Origin: Zygosaccharomyces rouxii
Lineage: Eukaryota; Ascomycota; Saccharomycetes; Saccharomycetales; Saccharomycetaceae
NCBI RefSeq assembly: GCF_000026365.1
Contig: NC_012993.1
Span: forward strand, 1,240,001-1,304,000
Reading direction: 5' to 3'
DNA length: 64,000 nucleotides
The number at the start of each line of letters is the position of its first letter. Positions within the stretch are counted from its first letter, which is position 1. Shown here piece by piece: positions 40,310 to 51,215 of this stretch. Both the position numbers and the translations under genes were made by a program. The notes beneath the pieces were generated by a model. The model saw only the letters and a program-made list of their open reading frames with translations, did no database searches and was not told the DNA's origin.

Positions 40310-42541
40310 ATGTTGCCCGCCAAATCCAAGTACTTCACCCTATCTGATCTGGTCGAGACAGATCCCCGTTACGCAAGTGCAAAGGCTCAATTGTCACCTT
40401 ATGAAAGAGGATCTGATGAGTACCTTTTGAAATTGATGGAACTGTGTCCACTCTCTCACTACCCTTCATATGAAGAATATCTAGCGCAGCAGGCCGCACC
40501 AGTACCTGATTCTGCTGAAGCGGGATATGGCCCTATTTACAGAAACGTTTTATCACCTGAAAAACAAGTTAGCTGTTTTGACATCTCTTTACCAAGTTTT
40601 TATCACCATTTTCTACTGTCAACAAGACTGTGGCCAAAAAATGATTGTTTAGGTGTTAGACCGTTAGATCCTACCACGGGCAAATATAAGGATCATTACG
40701 AATTTGAAAGTTATGAGAGAATTGAAGAAAGATCGAGACATTTGGGATCGGGTATCATGTCGTTGGTTAACGTTAAACGTTGTAAACCATTAAATACAAA
40801 CGATTTCACTGTTGCGGTTCTGTCTCATAACAGTCTAGAATGGGTTCTTACAGACCTTGCGTGCCAAGCCTATTCTTTGACCAATACTGCTCTTTATGAT
40901 ACTTTAGGCCCAGAAACATCTGAATACATTATGAACTTGACTACCGCACCCGCATTACTATTTGCTAAACAAACAATTTCTCGTGTGATTAGTATTCTGA
41001 GGAATTTGAAATACGTCAATACTTTAATCTGTATTGACGATTTATCTGATCAAGAATTACACGTGTTAAACACTTCACTCTTGTCTAAGAGACACAATAC
41101 AAGGGGCGAAGAAATTTCATTCCACTGTCTGTCTCAGGTTGAAAAGATCGGTGAAATTACTCAAATTCCTACATCTCCACCGAATTTAGAATCTATTTAT
41201 ACCATTTCTTTCACATCAGGTACGACTGGTTTACCAAAAGGTGTTTCAATTCCTCAGAGAAATGCAACTGCTGGGTTAGCAGGTGCTTTATCTATATTTG
41301 ACCGCGGTGCTACAGGCGATACGTTTATGAAAGAAATATGTTTTCTACCACTAGCTCATATTTTGCAAAGACAGTTCCTTTCATTTGATCTCTCTACGGG
41401 TGGAGCTTTAGGATTTTTACATGAACCTCATCCCATGAATTTGGTTGAAGACTTAAAAATTTTGAAACCAGAATATGTGGTTCTCGTTCCACGTATTTTA
41501 ACTAGGTTTGAAGCTGCCATTAAGCAAGCGTTAGAGCGTCTAGGAATAAAAAAGGAGGCCTATGAGAGTCTACTGAGTCACAGCCCAAGCGCATCTCCAC
41601 CCGATGCTACCGGTGCTAAGTCGCCTGATACAACAGCCTTCCATCAAAATTTGATCAGGAAAACTAGGAATTTGCTTGGATTGGATAACTGTAAATTTCT
41701 GTTGACAGGTTCTGCTCCCGTCTCTGTAGAAACTTTAAAATTTCTTGGCAGTGCATTGGGGGTTCAATTGAGACAAGGGTATGGCTTAACTGAATCATTT
41801 GCTGGTATGTGTTTCGGTGAATCCCCCGATATAGAAACGGGATCTGTGGGGCCAACGTCTTTGACTTGTGAACTTAGATTAAAATCTGTTAATTTCATGG
41901 GGTACGATGCTACAAAGGGTAAAGGTGAAGTTCAAATGAGAGGGCCTCAGATTTTCTCTGGATATTTTAAGAGACCTGAAGAGACTAAAAATGCAATCGA
42001 TGACGAAGGCTGGTTTTCCACTGGTGACGTAGCTGAAATCGATGAGAGGGGTTTACTTAGAGTTGTGGATCGTGTTAAAAATTTCTTCAAGATGTCTCAA
42101 GGTGAATACATTGCACCTGAAAAAGTGGAGAATATCTATATATCGTCATGTCCCCTGGTTTCCCAAGTTTTCGCCTATGGTGACTCCTATCGGTCTTATT
42201 TGGTTGGTGTAGTTGGGATTGATGAAGAGGCCGTTAAAGGTACTTTAGGCCAAAAGCATGGTAGTTTAACACCTTTGAAAGGTGAGGAACTAGTATTCGC
42301 CATCAACAACAACGTTACCATTAGGAAGGATTTGTTACGCCTGCTAAATTCTTCGTGTGACAATCTACAAGGCTTCGAAAAACTACATAACATCCATGTT
42401 GGCATTGAACCATTGACTGTGGAAAAAGACCTAGTCACACCAACTTTTAAGATTAAAAGATCGAAGGCATCAAAATTCTTCGAAGAAACTTTGACTCGGC
42501 TCTACGACGAAGGGTCACTGATCAAAGACGAAAGGTTGTAG
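40310..42541 (+). CDS. FAA2: Peroxisomal medium-chain fatty acyl-CoA synthetase
   Basis: A 743-residue AMP-forming acyl-CoA synthetase, closest to Faa2, which activates medium-chain fatty acids for peroxisomal beta-oxidation. The P-loop-like motif is FTSGTTGLPKGV. LRQGYGLTESFAG and GWFSTGDVAEIDERGLLRVVDR are adenylation core motifs A5-A8. The C-terminus is ERL, a PTS1-like tripeptide comparable to the EKL of S. cerevisiae Faa2. FAA2 next to BIM1 equals YER015W-YER016W. Confidence 0.95.
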   Translation: MLPAKSKYFTLSDLVETDPRYASAKAQLSPYERGSDEYLLKLMELCPLSHYPSYEEYLAQQAAPVPDSAEAGYGPIYRNVLSPEKQVSCFDISLPSFYHHFLLSTRLWPKNDCLGVRPLDPTTGKYKDHYEFESYERIEERSRHLGSGIMSLVNVKRCKPLNTNDFTVAVLSHNSLEWVLTDLACQAYSLTNTALYDTLGPETSEYIMNLTTAPALLFAKQTISRVISILRNLKYVNTLICIDDLSDQELHVLNTSLLSKRHNTRGEEISFHCLSQVEKIGEITQIPTSPPNLESIYTISFTSGTTGLPKGVSIPQRNATAGLAGALSIFDRGATGDTFMKEICFLPLAHILQRQFLSFDLSTGGALGFLHEPHPMNLVEDLKILKPEYVVLVPRILTRFEAAIKQALERLGIKKEAYESLLSHSPSASPPDATGAKSPDTTAFHQNLIRKTRNLLGLDNCKFLLTGSAPVSVETLKFLGSALGVQLRQGYGLTESFAGMCFGESPDIETGSVGPTSLTCELRLKSVNFMGYDATKGKGEVQMRGPQIFSGYFKRPEETKNAIDDEGWFSTGDVAEIDERGLLRVVDRVKNFFKMSQGEYIAPEKVENIYISSCPLVSQVFAYGDSYRSYLVGVVGIDEEAVKGTLGQKHGSLTPLKGEELVFAINNNVTIRKDLLRLLNSSCDNLQGFEKLHNIHVGIEPLTVEKDLVTPTFKIKRSKASKFFEETLTRLYDEGSLIKDERL

Positions 42542-42846
42542 GTGACCGAAAGGGACCAGAACTGTTACTACAGCTACGATCACTGTTGGCTCTGCTATTG
42601 TTATGACTATAAATAGGTATATATTCTTTGACGTTATTTGAAAAAATGGATTTATTTGTTAAGTTTATCCTAACTATCACAGTATACGAACTGTTTAGTA
42701 TCAACACCATCAATAGCTGATCCACAAGTAACATAACGTGTAGATCTATTTGAAACCAATCCTTATTTGCTACATTACCAAGAGAAGGGCTTCTCCATTC
42801 CTATTGTACTGCAGTTGAAACCGTAATTTCTTCTTTACTTCAGAGT
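42542..42846. other. FAA2-BIM1 intergenic region
   Basis: 305 bases containing the FAA2 terminator and BIM1 promoter. I see nothing else. Confidence 0.6.
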
Positions 42847-43794
42847 ATGAGTGGCATTGGTGAATCAAGGACAGAGCTGCTTAATTGGTTGAATCAATTG
42901 TTAAGTTTGAACTACAAGAAAGTGGAAGAATGTGGTACCGGCGCGGCATATTGCCAAATAATGGATTCAATCTACCAGGATATACCAATGCATAGGGTGA
43001 AATTCCATGCAACGGCGGAATACGAAATGCAAACGAATTACAAAGTTTTGCAAAGTTGTTTTACAAGACATAATATTGAGAAGACTGTGCTCGTGGATAA
43101 ATTGATCAGGTGCAGGTTTCAGGATAACCTGGAATTTTTACAGTGGCTGAAAAAGTACTGGGTTCAAAATAGGGACAGTGCTGCGGATTATGATCCTGTT
43201 TCAAGGAGAAAATTTAGACCTGCGCCAAATGGCAGTGGTACATCCTCGAATTCTTCTCTTAACATTGCTAAACGTAGAAGTATTGCTACCACAGGGACAA
43301 ATACCAGTAGTGGAACTTCACGTCCATCCTCTATCGGCTTCAGGAAAATTTCGAGCGATCAGTTGTCAGCCGTGCAGTCGGAGCTTTCGCAGGCACATGG
43401 ACAAATTACTAATCTAGAAAACGAATTGGACACATACAAAGATGCTATTACAATTATGGAGCGGGAACGCGACTTCTATTTTGGCAAGCTAAGAGACATC
43501 GAAATTTTAGTACAGTCATCCCAAGATTTGATCCAAGAAGGCATTTACCCAGCTGACGAAAGTGGTGCTTTGGAAAAATTCTTGAACAAAGTGCAACAAA
43601 TTCTTTATGCCACGGAAGACGGCTTTGAGAACGGACATCCGGCTGATAACGAAAATGAACGGGTGCAACCTGCGCAACCTGTGCAACCAGAGCAACGACT
43701 AAATAACCATAGCAATCATCCGATGCTATTGATGGATGGGGTGACACCAGACGTACCGACCCACAATTTGATTACGGACGAAGAGACATTTTAG
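42847..43794 (+). CDS. BIM1: Microtubule plus-end protein EB1 (Bim1)
   Basis: A 315-residue EB1-family protein that tracks growing microtubule ends and helps position the spindle. The calponin-homology domain covers about residues 5-105 (ELLNWLNQLLSLNYKKVEEC, DNLEFLQWLKKYW). A Ser/Thr/Asn-rich linker follows, then the coiled-coil EB1 dimerisation domain (about 175-240, ERDFYFGKLRDIEILVQ). The last residues are DEETF; the C-terminal ETF is the form taken in budding yeasts by the EEY-type tail that binds the CAP-Gly domain of Bik1. S. cerevisiae Bim1 is 344 residues. Confidence 0.96.
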   Translation: MSGIGESRTELLNWLNQLLSLNYKKVEECGTGAAYCQIMDSIYQDIPMHRVKFHATAEYEMQTNYKVLQSCFTRHNIEKTVLVDKLIRCRFQDNLEFLQWLKKYWVQNRDSAADYDPVSRRKFRPAPNGSGTSSNSSLNIAKRRSIATTGTNTSSGTSRPSSIGFRKISSDQLSAVQSELSQAHGQITNLENELDTYKDAITIMERERDFYFGKLRDIEILVQSSQDLIQEGIYPADESGALEKFLNKVQQILYATEDGFENGHPADNENERVQPAQPVQPEQRLNNHSNHPMLLMDGVTPDVPTHNLITDEETF

Positions 43795-43981
43795 ATCGGA
43801 GTGTATGATAGAAGAAAAAAAAATGGAAATACATAGAGCAGGACGCATATGCAGGTATGTTCTAAAAATCATCGTGCATGTACATTATTTACAGATACAA
43901 ATGGAAGAAAAGAAGACAAAAAAAAAGAAACGTAAACAAAAAGAAATCTCGCGAAACCGTTCCGCTTCCTACGAACGCGGG

Positions 43982-46165
43982 TCAAACCGCTGGTTTCACG
44001 CCGTTAGCATTCCTTGGATCCAAATACTTGTCGAAGGCTTCGTTTCGTTCTGGGAATGGCCTTGGTCCTAAGAGTCTAATCATATCTTCTCTAGTTATTG
44101 CTTCTTTGTTCAGCAATTCTTGGGCGACTTTGTCCACTTTGTCCAAATGTCTTGACAACAATTCTTGGCAAGTTTCATGTGCTTCATTAACAATTCTCTT
44201 GACTTCGGAATCAATATTTCTGGCCGTCGTTTCACTGAATGGCTTATTAACTTGCAAGCCACCGTCATCACTTTGGTCGTAGGACAAATAGCCAATCTTC
44301 TTAGACATCCCTAGAGAAGTAACCATGGCATCTGCCATTTGTGTTACTTTCTTGAAGTCATCGTGTGCACCGCTTGTCACAGATGGGAAGTGCAATTCTT
44401 CTGAGACTCTACCACCAAGTGCCATAATCATTCTGTGTTTAAACTGTTCTTCACTAATCAAATATTGATCTGATGGTAAGTATTGAGCGTATCCAAGAGC
44501 ACCTTGGCCGCGAGGTATAATACTGACTTTTAGTAATGGATCTGCAAACTGTAAAAACCAACCACAAACTGCGTGGCCAGCCTCATGGTACGCAACCGTT
44601 GTCTTTTCTTCGGGCGAAAGAACTCTTGATTTTTTCTCTAAACCTGCAATGACTCTCTCAATAGCCTGTTCGAAATGTTTCAAAGTTACATGGGCAGCTT
44701 GACGTCTGGCGGCAATCAATGCAGCTTCGTTACAAGCGTTGGAAATATCAGCACCTGCAAAACCAGGAGTCAACGCGGCTAGCTTACCCGCCAACAATTC
44801 CCTTTGTTCTTTGGATTCGGTGTATTCAGGCGCTAGATTCAGATCGTGTAGATGAACCAAATAGATGGCTTTACGTCCTTCAATATCGGGTGAATCGATC
44901 TGTACATGTCTATCAAATCTACCAGGTCTCATTAAAGCTGGATCCAGGACATCGGGTCTATTGGTACCGGCTAGAACGACCACTTGATCGGATGTACTAA
45001 ATCCATCCATTTCTACCAGCAATTGGTTTAAGGTCGCTTCTCTTTCATCGTTAGCACCACCCATGGCACCACCTTTACCTCTTTCCTTACCGATGGCATC
45101 GATCTCATCAACAAAGATAATACTGGGGGCCATTTGCCTTGCCTGTTCAAACATATCACGAACTCTAGAAGCACCAACACCAACAAACATTTCTACAAAC
45201 TCAGACCCTGACACTGATAAGAACGGTACGCCGGCCTCACCTGCTGTAGCCTTAGCCAGAAGCGTCTTACCAGTACCTGGTGGACCAGATAAAATCGCAC
45301 CTCTTGGAATCTTAGCGCCCAACGCAGTGTACTTCTCAGGCTTCTTTAGGAAATGTACAAATTCCATGATTTCCTGCTTGGCCTCATTGCAACCAGCGAC
45401 ATCCTGGAAACTAACCTTGATATCAGTCTCCTTGTTGAAAAGCTTAGCTCTTGATTTACCAACACCAAACATTCCGCCAAGACCACCAGAGCCACTGGCA
45501 CCACCACTGGCACCCCCGGACATCTTCTTAGTAATAAACCACAACCCACCTAATAGAATAATCGTTGGTACAAATGGGAATAAGTACTGCAGAACTGAAG
45601 CCCTCTCCACGTAACTAACTGGAATACGCTCCTCCACCGGAATCTTTAACCTGTCTTGCACCGCATCCATCTGTTCCTCAAAGACGTCGACGGATCCAAT
45701 CGTAAACGCTACTATCGGAGCCTGCTGGAAAAATCCCCCAGTAGCATTAGCCAAAGCTTGCGGTACCAACTCAGCCTCCACTAGAAACTTGTTCACCACA
45801 TAAAGCTTCTTAACTAGTCCCTTCTCCAAGTATTTGGTCTTGAAATCCTGGAAAGTCAACGCCTGTGGTTCTTTGTCATCCTGTGAACCGGGCGATAAGA
45901 TTTCAATCAGCGCAACCGATCCTATAGTCCAGTAAACCGTCTTGGCAAATTCTCTCGACTTCAAGTACTGACCCAAAGTTTTGAAATCCTCACCCTTCTT
46001 GCCATCGTCCTTCTTATCCTTGTTACCACTCTTATTCTTGTCGTTATTCCTATCCCCTTTGTTCTCTTCACTGTAAAACCTCTTGAATGCAATTCTGGGG
46101 AGCACTGGTAAGTTCTTCACCCCTCTTGCACTGAGTCCTGTCCTTAGAGACCCTAAACGAAGCAT
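43982..46165 (-). CDS. AFG3: Mitochondrial m-AAA protease subunit Afg3
   Basis: A 727-residue AAA+ metalloprotease of the inner mitochondrial membrane, which with Yta12 degrades misfolded membrane proteins and matures ribosomal protein MrpL32. A basic presequence is followed by an Asn/Lys/Asp-rich stretch and two membrane segments (about 76-92 and 193-212). The AAA module has [10 protein letters not shown] (about 295), IIFVDEID and RPGRFDRH. The zinc site is HEAGH (about 527-531). The acidic or basic C-terminal tail is short. It converges with BIM1 (187 bp apart). Confidence 0.96.
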   Translation of the reverse strand: MLRLGSLRTGLSARGVKNLPVLPRIAFKRFYSEENKGDRNNDKNKSGNKDKKDDGKKGEDFKTLGQYLKSREFAKTVYWTIGSVALIEILSPGSQDDKEPQALTFQDFKTKYLEKGLVKKLYVVNKFLVEAELVPQALANATGGFFQQAPIVAFTIGSVDVFEEQMDAVQDRLKIPVEERIPVSYVERASVLQYLFPFVPTIILLGGLWFITKKMSGGASGGASGSGGLGGMFGVGKSRAKLFNKETDIKVSFQDVAGCNEAKQEIMEFVHFLKKPEKYTALGAKIPRGAILSGPPGTGKTLLAKATAGEAGVPFLSVSGSEFVEMFVGVGASRVRDMFEQARQMAPSIIFVDEIDAIGKERGKGGAMGGANDEREATLNQLLVEMDGFSTSDQVVVLAGTNRPDVLDPALMRPGRFDRHVQIDSPDIEGRKAIYLVHLHDLNLAPEYTESKEQRELLAGKLAALTPGFAGADISNACNEAALIAARRQAAHVTLKHFEQAIERVIAGLEKKSRVLSPEEKTTVAYHEAGHAVCGWFLQFADPLLKVSIIPRGQGALGYAQYLPSDQYLISEEQFKHRMIMALGGRVSEELHFPSVTSGAHDDFKKVTQMADAMVTSLGMSKKIGYLSYDQSDDGGLQVNKPFSETTARNIDSEVKRIVNEAHETCQELLSRHLDKVDKVAQELLNKEAITREDMIRLLGPRPFPERNEAFDKYLDPRNANGVKPAV

Positions 46166-46956
46166 CTCTTAGCCGGTTTCCTCGTCTTTTCCACTGTGAT
46201 GGCTACTTTATTGTGGTATGTTCTTCTTTTCTATGCGATCGTTACTTCTTGTTCGTCAAATTGTCCTTCGCCTCTTGCAATGTCCATCCTTCCACGACAT
46301 TCTCGTAATGCATAATAAACATAATCAAAAGACACCTGGACAATCGATTCTAAGATGACAAATGCAGAAGCATATGAAACAAATAATTCCCATAGTTAAC
46401 TAGGAATATTTGCTAATACCATTATTACTACCATTATACCATTATTATTACCATTATACAAACTTGTCATTAACCTCGATATTGGTGCCAGCACTTGCCA
46501 CATTTTGGGCTACATTCTCTGGGCCCAGATACAATGTCCACAATGAATGAGGCTAACTGATCGAAACTATAACCGAAAAGTATTTTTATTGATCGCAACA
46601 GCGGACTTCGGCTTCTCCATACCGTTGCTAATTTGGTTGCTGTAGTTCTGAAATTGGTAAGTGGGACAGCAACGACATGTCCATACCTTCGCGTGTCTAT
46701 GTAGGGACCGGTCCTCGACTAAAACCCATTGTACATGTAAATTTGTCGTGACTACGATTCCGGAAGCATTGTCGCGGAGTTGCGGTTTAGTAGGGAGACA
46801 CTGCGTCGAGATATTGGTACTGATAGCATTAGTCAAAAGGATTTACTGTGATTTACCATATATATATATGTGTGTGGAACACGGAGTTGTAGGATGCGTT
46901 TCTGCTGCATATAATTGGTTTCTAGAACAAAAGCATTAACAATAGGGCAGGGAAGG
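46166..46956. other. AFG3 to HMG-box gene intergenic region (synteny junction)
   Basis: 791 bases between two divergent genes at a junction of the YER and YBR series. It contains an ATT/ACC-rich trinucleotide tract (about 46417-46460) and a TA run (46859-46868). The open frames here are short and lack features. No tRNA or LTR is seen at this junction. Confidence 0.55.
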
Positions 46957-47643
46957 ATGACCAACACAGAGCTACCATCTATTCAGCATTTACTTTCAAG
47001 CTTGGAGGAACCATTACAAAGGCCGGGATACATGCTACCGGCACTGGTTCTACCAAACAAGCCTAGTGGCATGGGTTATTTTTCGTCTCCTGCATCGATG
47101 CAAGCACCAGCGTTGTCATCCGGTGTCGGTACTGCTTCTTCAATGCAACCTTTTCAGTTTCAACAGCAGATACCACGTCAACAACCACAGTTGCCTCCTG
47201 TCAAACTTGAATCACCTCCACAGAGAACCCCAAGCCCCAAAACCACAACGGCAAGCAGAAGTCGCTCGAGCATTTCAAGCTCTGACTCGAGCACTTCAAG
47301 CCACTGCTCTTGCAAATCTCATCGCCGTAATCCATCACACATCCCAAGGCCAAGAAACGCATTTATACTGTTTCGCCAACATTTCCACTACGAGTTGTTT
47401 CCCAAGAATGAAAGTATGCTAAGCACTTTGGGATCGTTCAAAACAAACTCAGAAATCTCTAGAGAAATTGGTCAGCGCTGGCGCAGGCTTTCACCAGAGG
47501 AGAAGCAGTATTGGCATGACCTAGCTCAGCAAGAAAAGGAAAAACACAAACTGATGTACCCAGACTACAAATACATTCCACGAAAAGTGGAAATGGAGAC
47601 TCATCAGTATGAATACTGTGAAAAAAAACGTAGGCGCTCTTAA
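46957..47643 (+). CDS. HMG-box transcription factor, Rox1/MATA-HMG class
   Basis: A 229-residue protein with one sequence-specific HMG box at its C-terminus (about 127-205): IPRPRNAFILFRQHFHYELF, then IGQRWRRLSPEEKQYWHDLA and YPDYKYIPRK. As in Rox1, the loop between helices 1 and 2 is lengthened, by about 15 residues. The N-terminal part starts TELPSIQHLLSSLEE and is rich in Gln, Pro and Ser; a Ser-rich Cys/His patch (SSHCSCKSHRRN) precedes the box. In S. cerevisiae Rox1 the box is N-terminal, so the layout is reversed. I start at the ATG at 46957; upstream is only TTG. Candidate roles are repression like Rox1 or a relative of MATa2, and neither can be settled here. Confidence 0.85.
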   Translation: MTNTELPSIQHLLSSLEEPLQRPGYMLPALVLPNKPSGMGYFSSPASMQAPALSSGVGTASSMQPFQFQQQIPRQQPQLPPVKLESPPQRTPSPKTTTASRSRSSISSSDSSTSSHCSCKSHRRNPSHIPRPRNAFILFRQHFHYELFPKNESMLSTLGSFKTNSEISREIGQRWRRLSPEEKQYWHDLAQQEKEKHKLMYPDYKYIPRKVEMETHQYEYCEKKRRRS

Positions 47644-47803
47644 GTATCAAATGTATTGTATTTTAGTCATAGAAAACATGTAGTTGAATGAAATTTTGAA
47701 CATAAGGAAGCGAAGATTTAATCTGGCAAAACTTTTCATTGAAAAAGAAGAGCAAAAGAAGAAGAAGACATAGAGGGAAAAGAAATCGAGAAGCCAGGGA
47801 ACA

Positions 47804-48718
47804 ATGTTGGGGATTCGATCGTTCAGTCATGCTGCTAGATTATGTCAGTCATTGGACAAATACTACTCGCCGCAGCTACTTAAATCTATCGAACTAGCTC
47901 AGAAAGCCATACCATCAAATACCAACTTTAAAGTATCCCAAGTAGAGTTTTCACCATCTTACTACGATGATTTCTCGAAGATCGATTCGTACTGGGATTA
48001 TAAGCCTGGTATGCCAAATTTACATGCCCAGCCTGAAGATCTATGGCAAAATCCAATCTACGATTGGTCAGTGGTGCAGCAGCCATTGCCCACTGCGACT
48101 GGTAAAATAATGCCACCTGGTGCAACGCTGCCAAGGGAAGGTGGTAGATCCTCAAAGACTTTAGACGTAGCTCAAGGTTTAAGCAAACAGACGGGTGTTG
48201 ATGTGGACTACATTACGAGAAAACTGATCATGAAGCCATTGGTTATGAAGAGAGTATCGAATCAGACGGCAAAGGGTAAGATTCCATCGTTTTATGCGCT
48301 GGTTGTGGTTGGTGACCGTAACGGTATGGTTGGGCTTGGTGAAGGTAAGTCTCGTGAAGAAATGTCCAAGGCAATCTCCAAGGCTCATTGGGATGCAATC
48401 AGGAATTTAGTATCGATTCCTCGTTATGAGAATAGAACTATTTACGCAGATATCGATTACCGATACCATGGTGTTAAGCTACATCTGCGTAGTGCTAAAC
48501 CGGGGTTTGGCCTAAGAGTTAACCACGTCATATTCGAAATCTGTGAATGTGCAGGTATTAAGGACTTGAGTGGTAAAATTTACAAATCGAGGAACGAAAT
48601 GAATATAGCCAAAGGCTGTTTAGAAGCTTTTACCAATGCTCAGAAAACTTTGGATGAAATCGCCCTCGGTAGAGGTAAAAGAATCGCAGATGTTAGAAAC
48701 GTTTACTACTCTTCTTAA
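47804..48718 (+). CDS. MRPS5: Mitochondrial small ribosomal subunit protein uS5m
   Basis: A 304-residue mitochondrial ribosomal protein of the S5 family, matching YBR251W. The start [14 protein letters not shown] resembles a mitochondrial presequence. The S5 double-stranded RNA-binding fold is seen at [20 protein letters not shown] (about 165-184), and the C-terminal S5 domain at [20 protein letters not shown]. Length matches S. cerevisiae (307). MRPS5-DUT1-SRB6 is the YBR251W-YBR253W order. Confidence 0.96.
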   Translation: MLGIRSFSHAARLCQSLDKYYSPQLLKSIELAQKAIPSNTNFKVSQVEFSPSYYDDFSKIDSYWDYKPGMPNLHAQPEDLWQNPIYDWSVVQQPLPTATGKIMPPGATLPREGGRSSKTLDVAQGLSKQTGVDVDYITRKLIMKPLVMKRVSNQTAKGKIPSFYALVVVGDRNGMVGLGEGKSREEMSKAISKAHWDAIRNLVSIPRYENRTIYADIDYRYHGVKLHLRSAKPGFGLRVNHVIFEICECAGIKDLSGKIYKSRNEMNIAKGCLEAFTNAQKTLDEIALGRGKRIADVRNVYYSS

Positions 48719-48781
48719 CAACTTAGTAGAACGAAAACACATAGAGATAAAGAAACAAAAAAAGCTGTATATAGTGTAAAT

Positions 48782-49210
48782 ATGCAATTGAAAGTTCAAT
48801 TACGTGGTCCAAATGCCAAGGTTCCTACAAAGGGCTCCACTTCAGCTGCTGGTTATGATATGTATTCAGCTGAGAAGACTTTGATCCCCAAGCGTGGCCA
48901 AAACTTAGTCTCAACTGAAATCTCCATTACAGTTCCACAAGGTACTTACGGTAGAGTTGCACCACGTTCAGGTCTTGCCGTAAAGAACGGTATTCAAACC
49001 GGTGCTGGTGTTATCGATAGAGATTACACTGGTGAAGTTAAAGTCGTCCTGTTCAATCACACTGATAAGGACTTTGAAATCAATGTTGGTGATAGAATTG
49101 CTCAATTAATCCTGGAAAGGATCGTTGAAGATGCATCTGTTGTCGTCGTCGAAAGTTTGGATGAAACTTCAAGAGGTACAGGTGGTTTTGGAAGCACTGG
49201 ACATGCCTAA
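48782..49210 (+). CDS. DUT1: dUTP pyrophosphatase
   Basis: A 142-residue trimeric dUTPase that hydrolyses dUTP to dUMP and so keeps uracil out of DNA. All five motifs are present: [43 protein letters not shown] and [10 protein letters not shown] at the C-terminus. Length matches S. cerevisiae (147). It follows MRPS5 by only 63 bp in the same direction, so its promoter is very short. Confidence 0.97.
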   Translation: MQLKVQLRGPNAKVPTKGSTSAAGYDMYSAEKTLIPKRGQNLVSTEISITVPQGTYGRVAPRSGLAVKNGIQTGAGVIDRDYTGEVKVVLFNHTDKDFEINVGDRIAQLILERIVEDASVVVVESLDETSRGTGGFGSTGHA

Positions 49211-49411
49211 GTACACGTTCAATACAAATTTAACATATCGTGTACGATCATATTTTACTATTCTACATATTCTAGATATATATATGTTAGACCCAGGTTT
49301 TTATTCAAGTTCTCCCTCTAACATTTTACCAACTTCATCACATTCAAGTAACTCTGCTCTTGAACAACTAAGTCGAATATCGAGGAAAAGTACTACAAAG
49401 GCCCACAACTC

Positions 49412-49744
49412 ATGAATAACCAGGCACTATTTGAAAAATTAGATCAGACTACAGAGATTCTGTCGACCAAATTAGGTGAGTTGGTCAAACTGGCCTCGTT
49501 GGACGATGCAGAAACTTCAATGGGATCAGTATCCACCAACGGTTTATTGATGGTTAACAGTCAAACTATGCAGTTAGTAAAAGGAATTCAAGATTTATTA
49601 GCACTTACTCGTAGCATCAGAGAGAAATGGTTACTGAATCAGATTCCTGAACAAGGCACTGCGGATCCTGAGATATCCCAAGACCCAGGGCAGCTAGAAA
49701 GTCTGTTGGAAAAATGTATGCAAGAAGTCTTGGGAGACCATTGA
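49412..49744 (+). CDS. SRB6: Mediator head subunit Med22 (Srb6)
   Basis: A 110-residue helical protein matching Srb6/Med22, a subunit of the Mediator head module that links regulators to RNA polymerase II. The start NNQALFEKLDQTTEILSTKL and the block VNSQTMQLVKGIQDLLALTR are conserved in position and sequence. S. cerevisiae Srb6 is 121 residues. It lies between DUT1 and DSN1. Confidence 0.93.
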   Translation: MNNQALFEKLDQTTEILSTKLGELVKLASLDDAETSMGSVSTNGLLMVNSQTMQLVKGIQDLLALTRSIREKWLLNQIPEQGTADPEISQDPGQLESLLEKCMQEVLGDH

Positions 49745-49896
49745 ATAGGAGCACAGAGGAGGCCCAGTGAGAGAATCTACAATATCTTCGCTAGGCATCC
49801 TGTTACCTTCTGTTCATTTCACGTGTATTTTGTGCGCTTCATCAAATCTACATAACAACAACCACAACTACAAACACCATCAACAAGACCAAGTCA

Positions 49897-51204
49897 ATGA
49901 GTTTAGAGAGATCGAGTACCAGTTCCTCACCCCCAAGGAGGCGTCATGGGCTTAGATTAGAGACTATTCCATTAGATTCCAAATCTGGCCAAGAACTTGA
50001 TTCACAATTTGAGAAGGATGATGACTTTAAGTTTAAAAGACATCATAGATCTACTGGGTTAGGTCAAAGGTTTGATAGTTTACAAGATGTTAAAAGGGCT
50101 AAAAGGGTAGAGAATTTTAACTCCTCCATGGCATATAATGGATCTCAATCTCCACATTTACCTTACATGTACTATTATCCAATGGCACATCCGGCGATGG
50201 CCCCTCCTCCAATGGCACCACCACCACCACCACCGCCACAACAACCAATAACGTTCCAATCACCTTCAGCTTCAATGATGCCCAATTCTTCATTGCAACC
50301 TTTTTACCAAGAAACTCCTCAATTGCTACCACCACCAAATCTTTACCCATACCATTTTGTACAACAGGATTCACCAAGACATAGTAGACGTAGGAGAGAA
50401 CACAGACGTCGTGAAGAAGATGAACCAAGAGTGATACACTCCCCAAGTAAAGATTTGCCAGAGGAAGATTTTTACAGACACATCGGCGATACTTCGTTCG
50501 GTAAAAGTCTTCAGATTAGACAACTATTCAACTGGTGTATTATTAGATCCTTGCGCAATAAAGAATCACAACCTTCAGCCCCAACGGATGGGTTAGATGC
50601 AAACAGAATTGCACTCACCATAGTTAAAGAGTTTGTGAATGATTTACGCAATGGCAAGATCAGTATAGATTGGGAAGCGGAAGAAAGTGATGGTAGTGGT
50701 GATATTCATAATGATAATGATGACGAAGATACAGAGCTAAAGGAATTGTTTGCAGAAGATGGAAATCTACGTTTGCCCAAAAAGGAGTCCAAAAATGATC
50801 GATCCACGATGCCCAATGTTAAAAACATTGAGAATCAAAAAAATTTAGCCGACTTGGAGTCTAAAATCGAAAGTATACGAAGGGAAATCCAGGATTGGGC
50901 TCATGTACTTGATTCTCAAAAGATTGAATCAGAATGGTCACAAATACGACGAGTCACAATCCCACAAGAACAGCAAAAGGAAGAACCCTTACAGGACGAC
51001 AGTTCCACTTATGAAGACTTGGTACAAAGAATTGATAAACTGAAATTACACACACATTTGCTCGAATCTCATGCTGATGCACTTTCAGAAGTATCAAACA
51101 AGAAAATCGATATACTTTCAAAGGACTTTGTCAAGGTAAACCATTCTCGTCAAATCAATGCGAAGGGCCTCTTAAAAGGATTAAGTAACTCCTTGGTAGA
51201 ATAA
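49897..51204 (+). CDS. DSN1: Kinetochore MIND complex subunit Dsn1
   Basis: A 435-residue protein matching Dsn1, a subunit of the MIND/Mis12 complex that joins inner and outer kinetochore. Evidence: the N-terminal pattern with LRLETIPLDS, the strongly conserved LQDVKRAKRVENFNSS, a basic patch (SRRRREHRRREED, about 162-175) that fits the Aurora B/Ipl1-regulated region, and the helical core IRQLFNWCIIRSLRNKE. A poly-proline run (about 105-118) lies in the variable part. S. cerevisiae Dsn1 is 576 residues, so the linkers are shorter here. MSL1 and STS1, its S. cerevisiae neighbours, flank it once the YBR genes are removed. It ends 11 bp from the TRS20 stop. Confidence 0.88.
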   Translation: MSLERSSTSSSPPRRRHGLRLETIPLDSKSGQELDSQFEKDDDFKFKRHHRSTGLGQRFDSLQDVKRAKRVENFNSSMAYNGSQSPHLPYMYYYPMAHPAMAPPPMAPPPPPPPQQPITFQSPSASMMPNSSLQPFYQETPQLLPPPNLYPYHFVQQDSPRHSRRRREHRRREEDEPRVIHSPSKDLPEEDFYRHIGDTSFGKSLQIRQLFNWCIIRSLRNKESQPSAPTDGLDANRIALTIVKEFVNDLRNGKISIDWEAEESDGSGDIHNDNDDEDTELKELFAEDGNLRLPKKESKNDRSTMPNVKNIENQKNLADLESKIESIRREIQDWAHVLDSQKIESEWSQIRRVTIPQEQQKEEPLQDDSSTYEDLVQRIDKLKLHTHLLESHADALSEVSNKKIDILSKDFVKVNHSRQINAKGLLKGLSNSLVE

Positions 51205-51215
51205 CGTTAAAAATT

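Noticed and set aside
45063..45614. 183-codon frame antisense to AFG3
   Set aside because: Mirror frame of a strongly conserved AAA domain; codon pattern follows the AFG3 strand.
46661..46939. 92-codon frame before the HMG-box gene
   Set aside because: No family resemblance, unusual composition, lies in a probable promoter.
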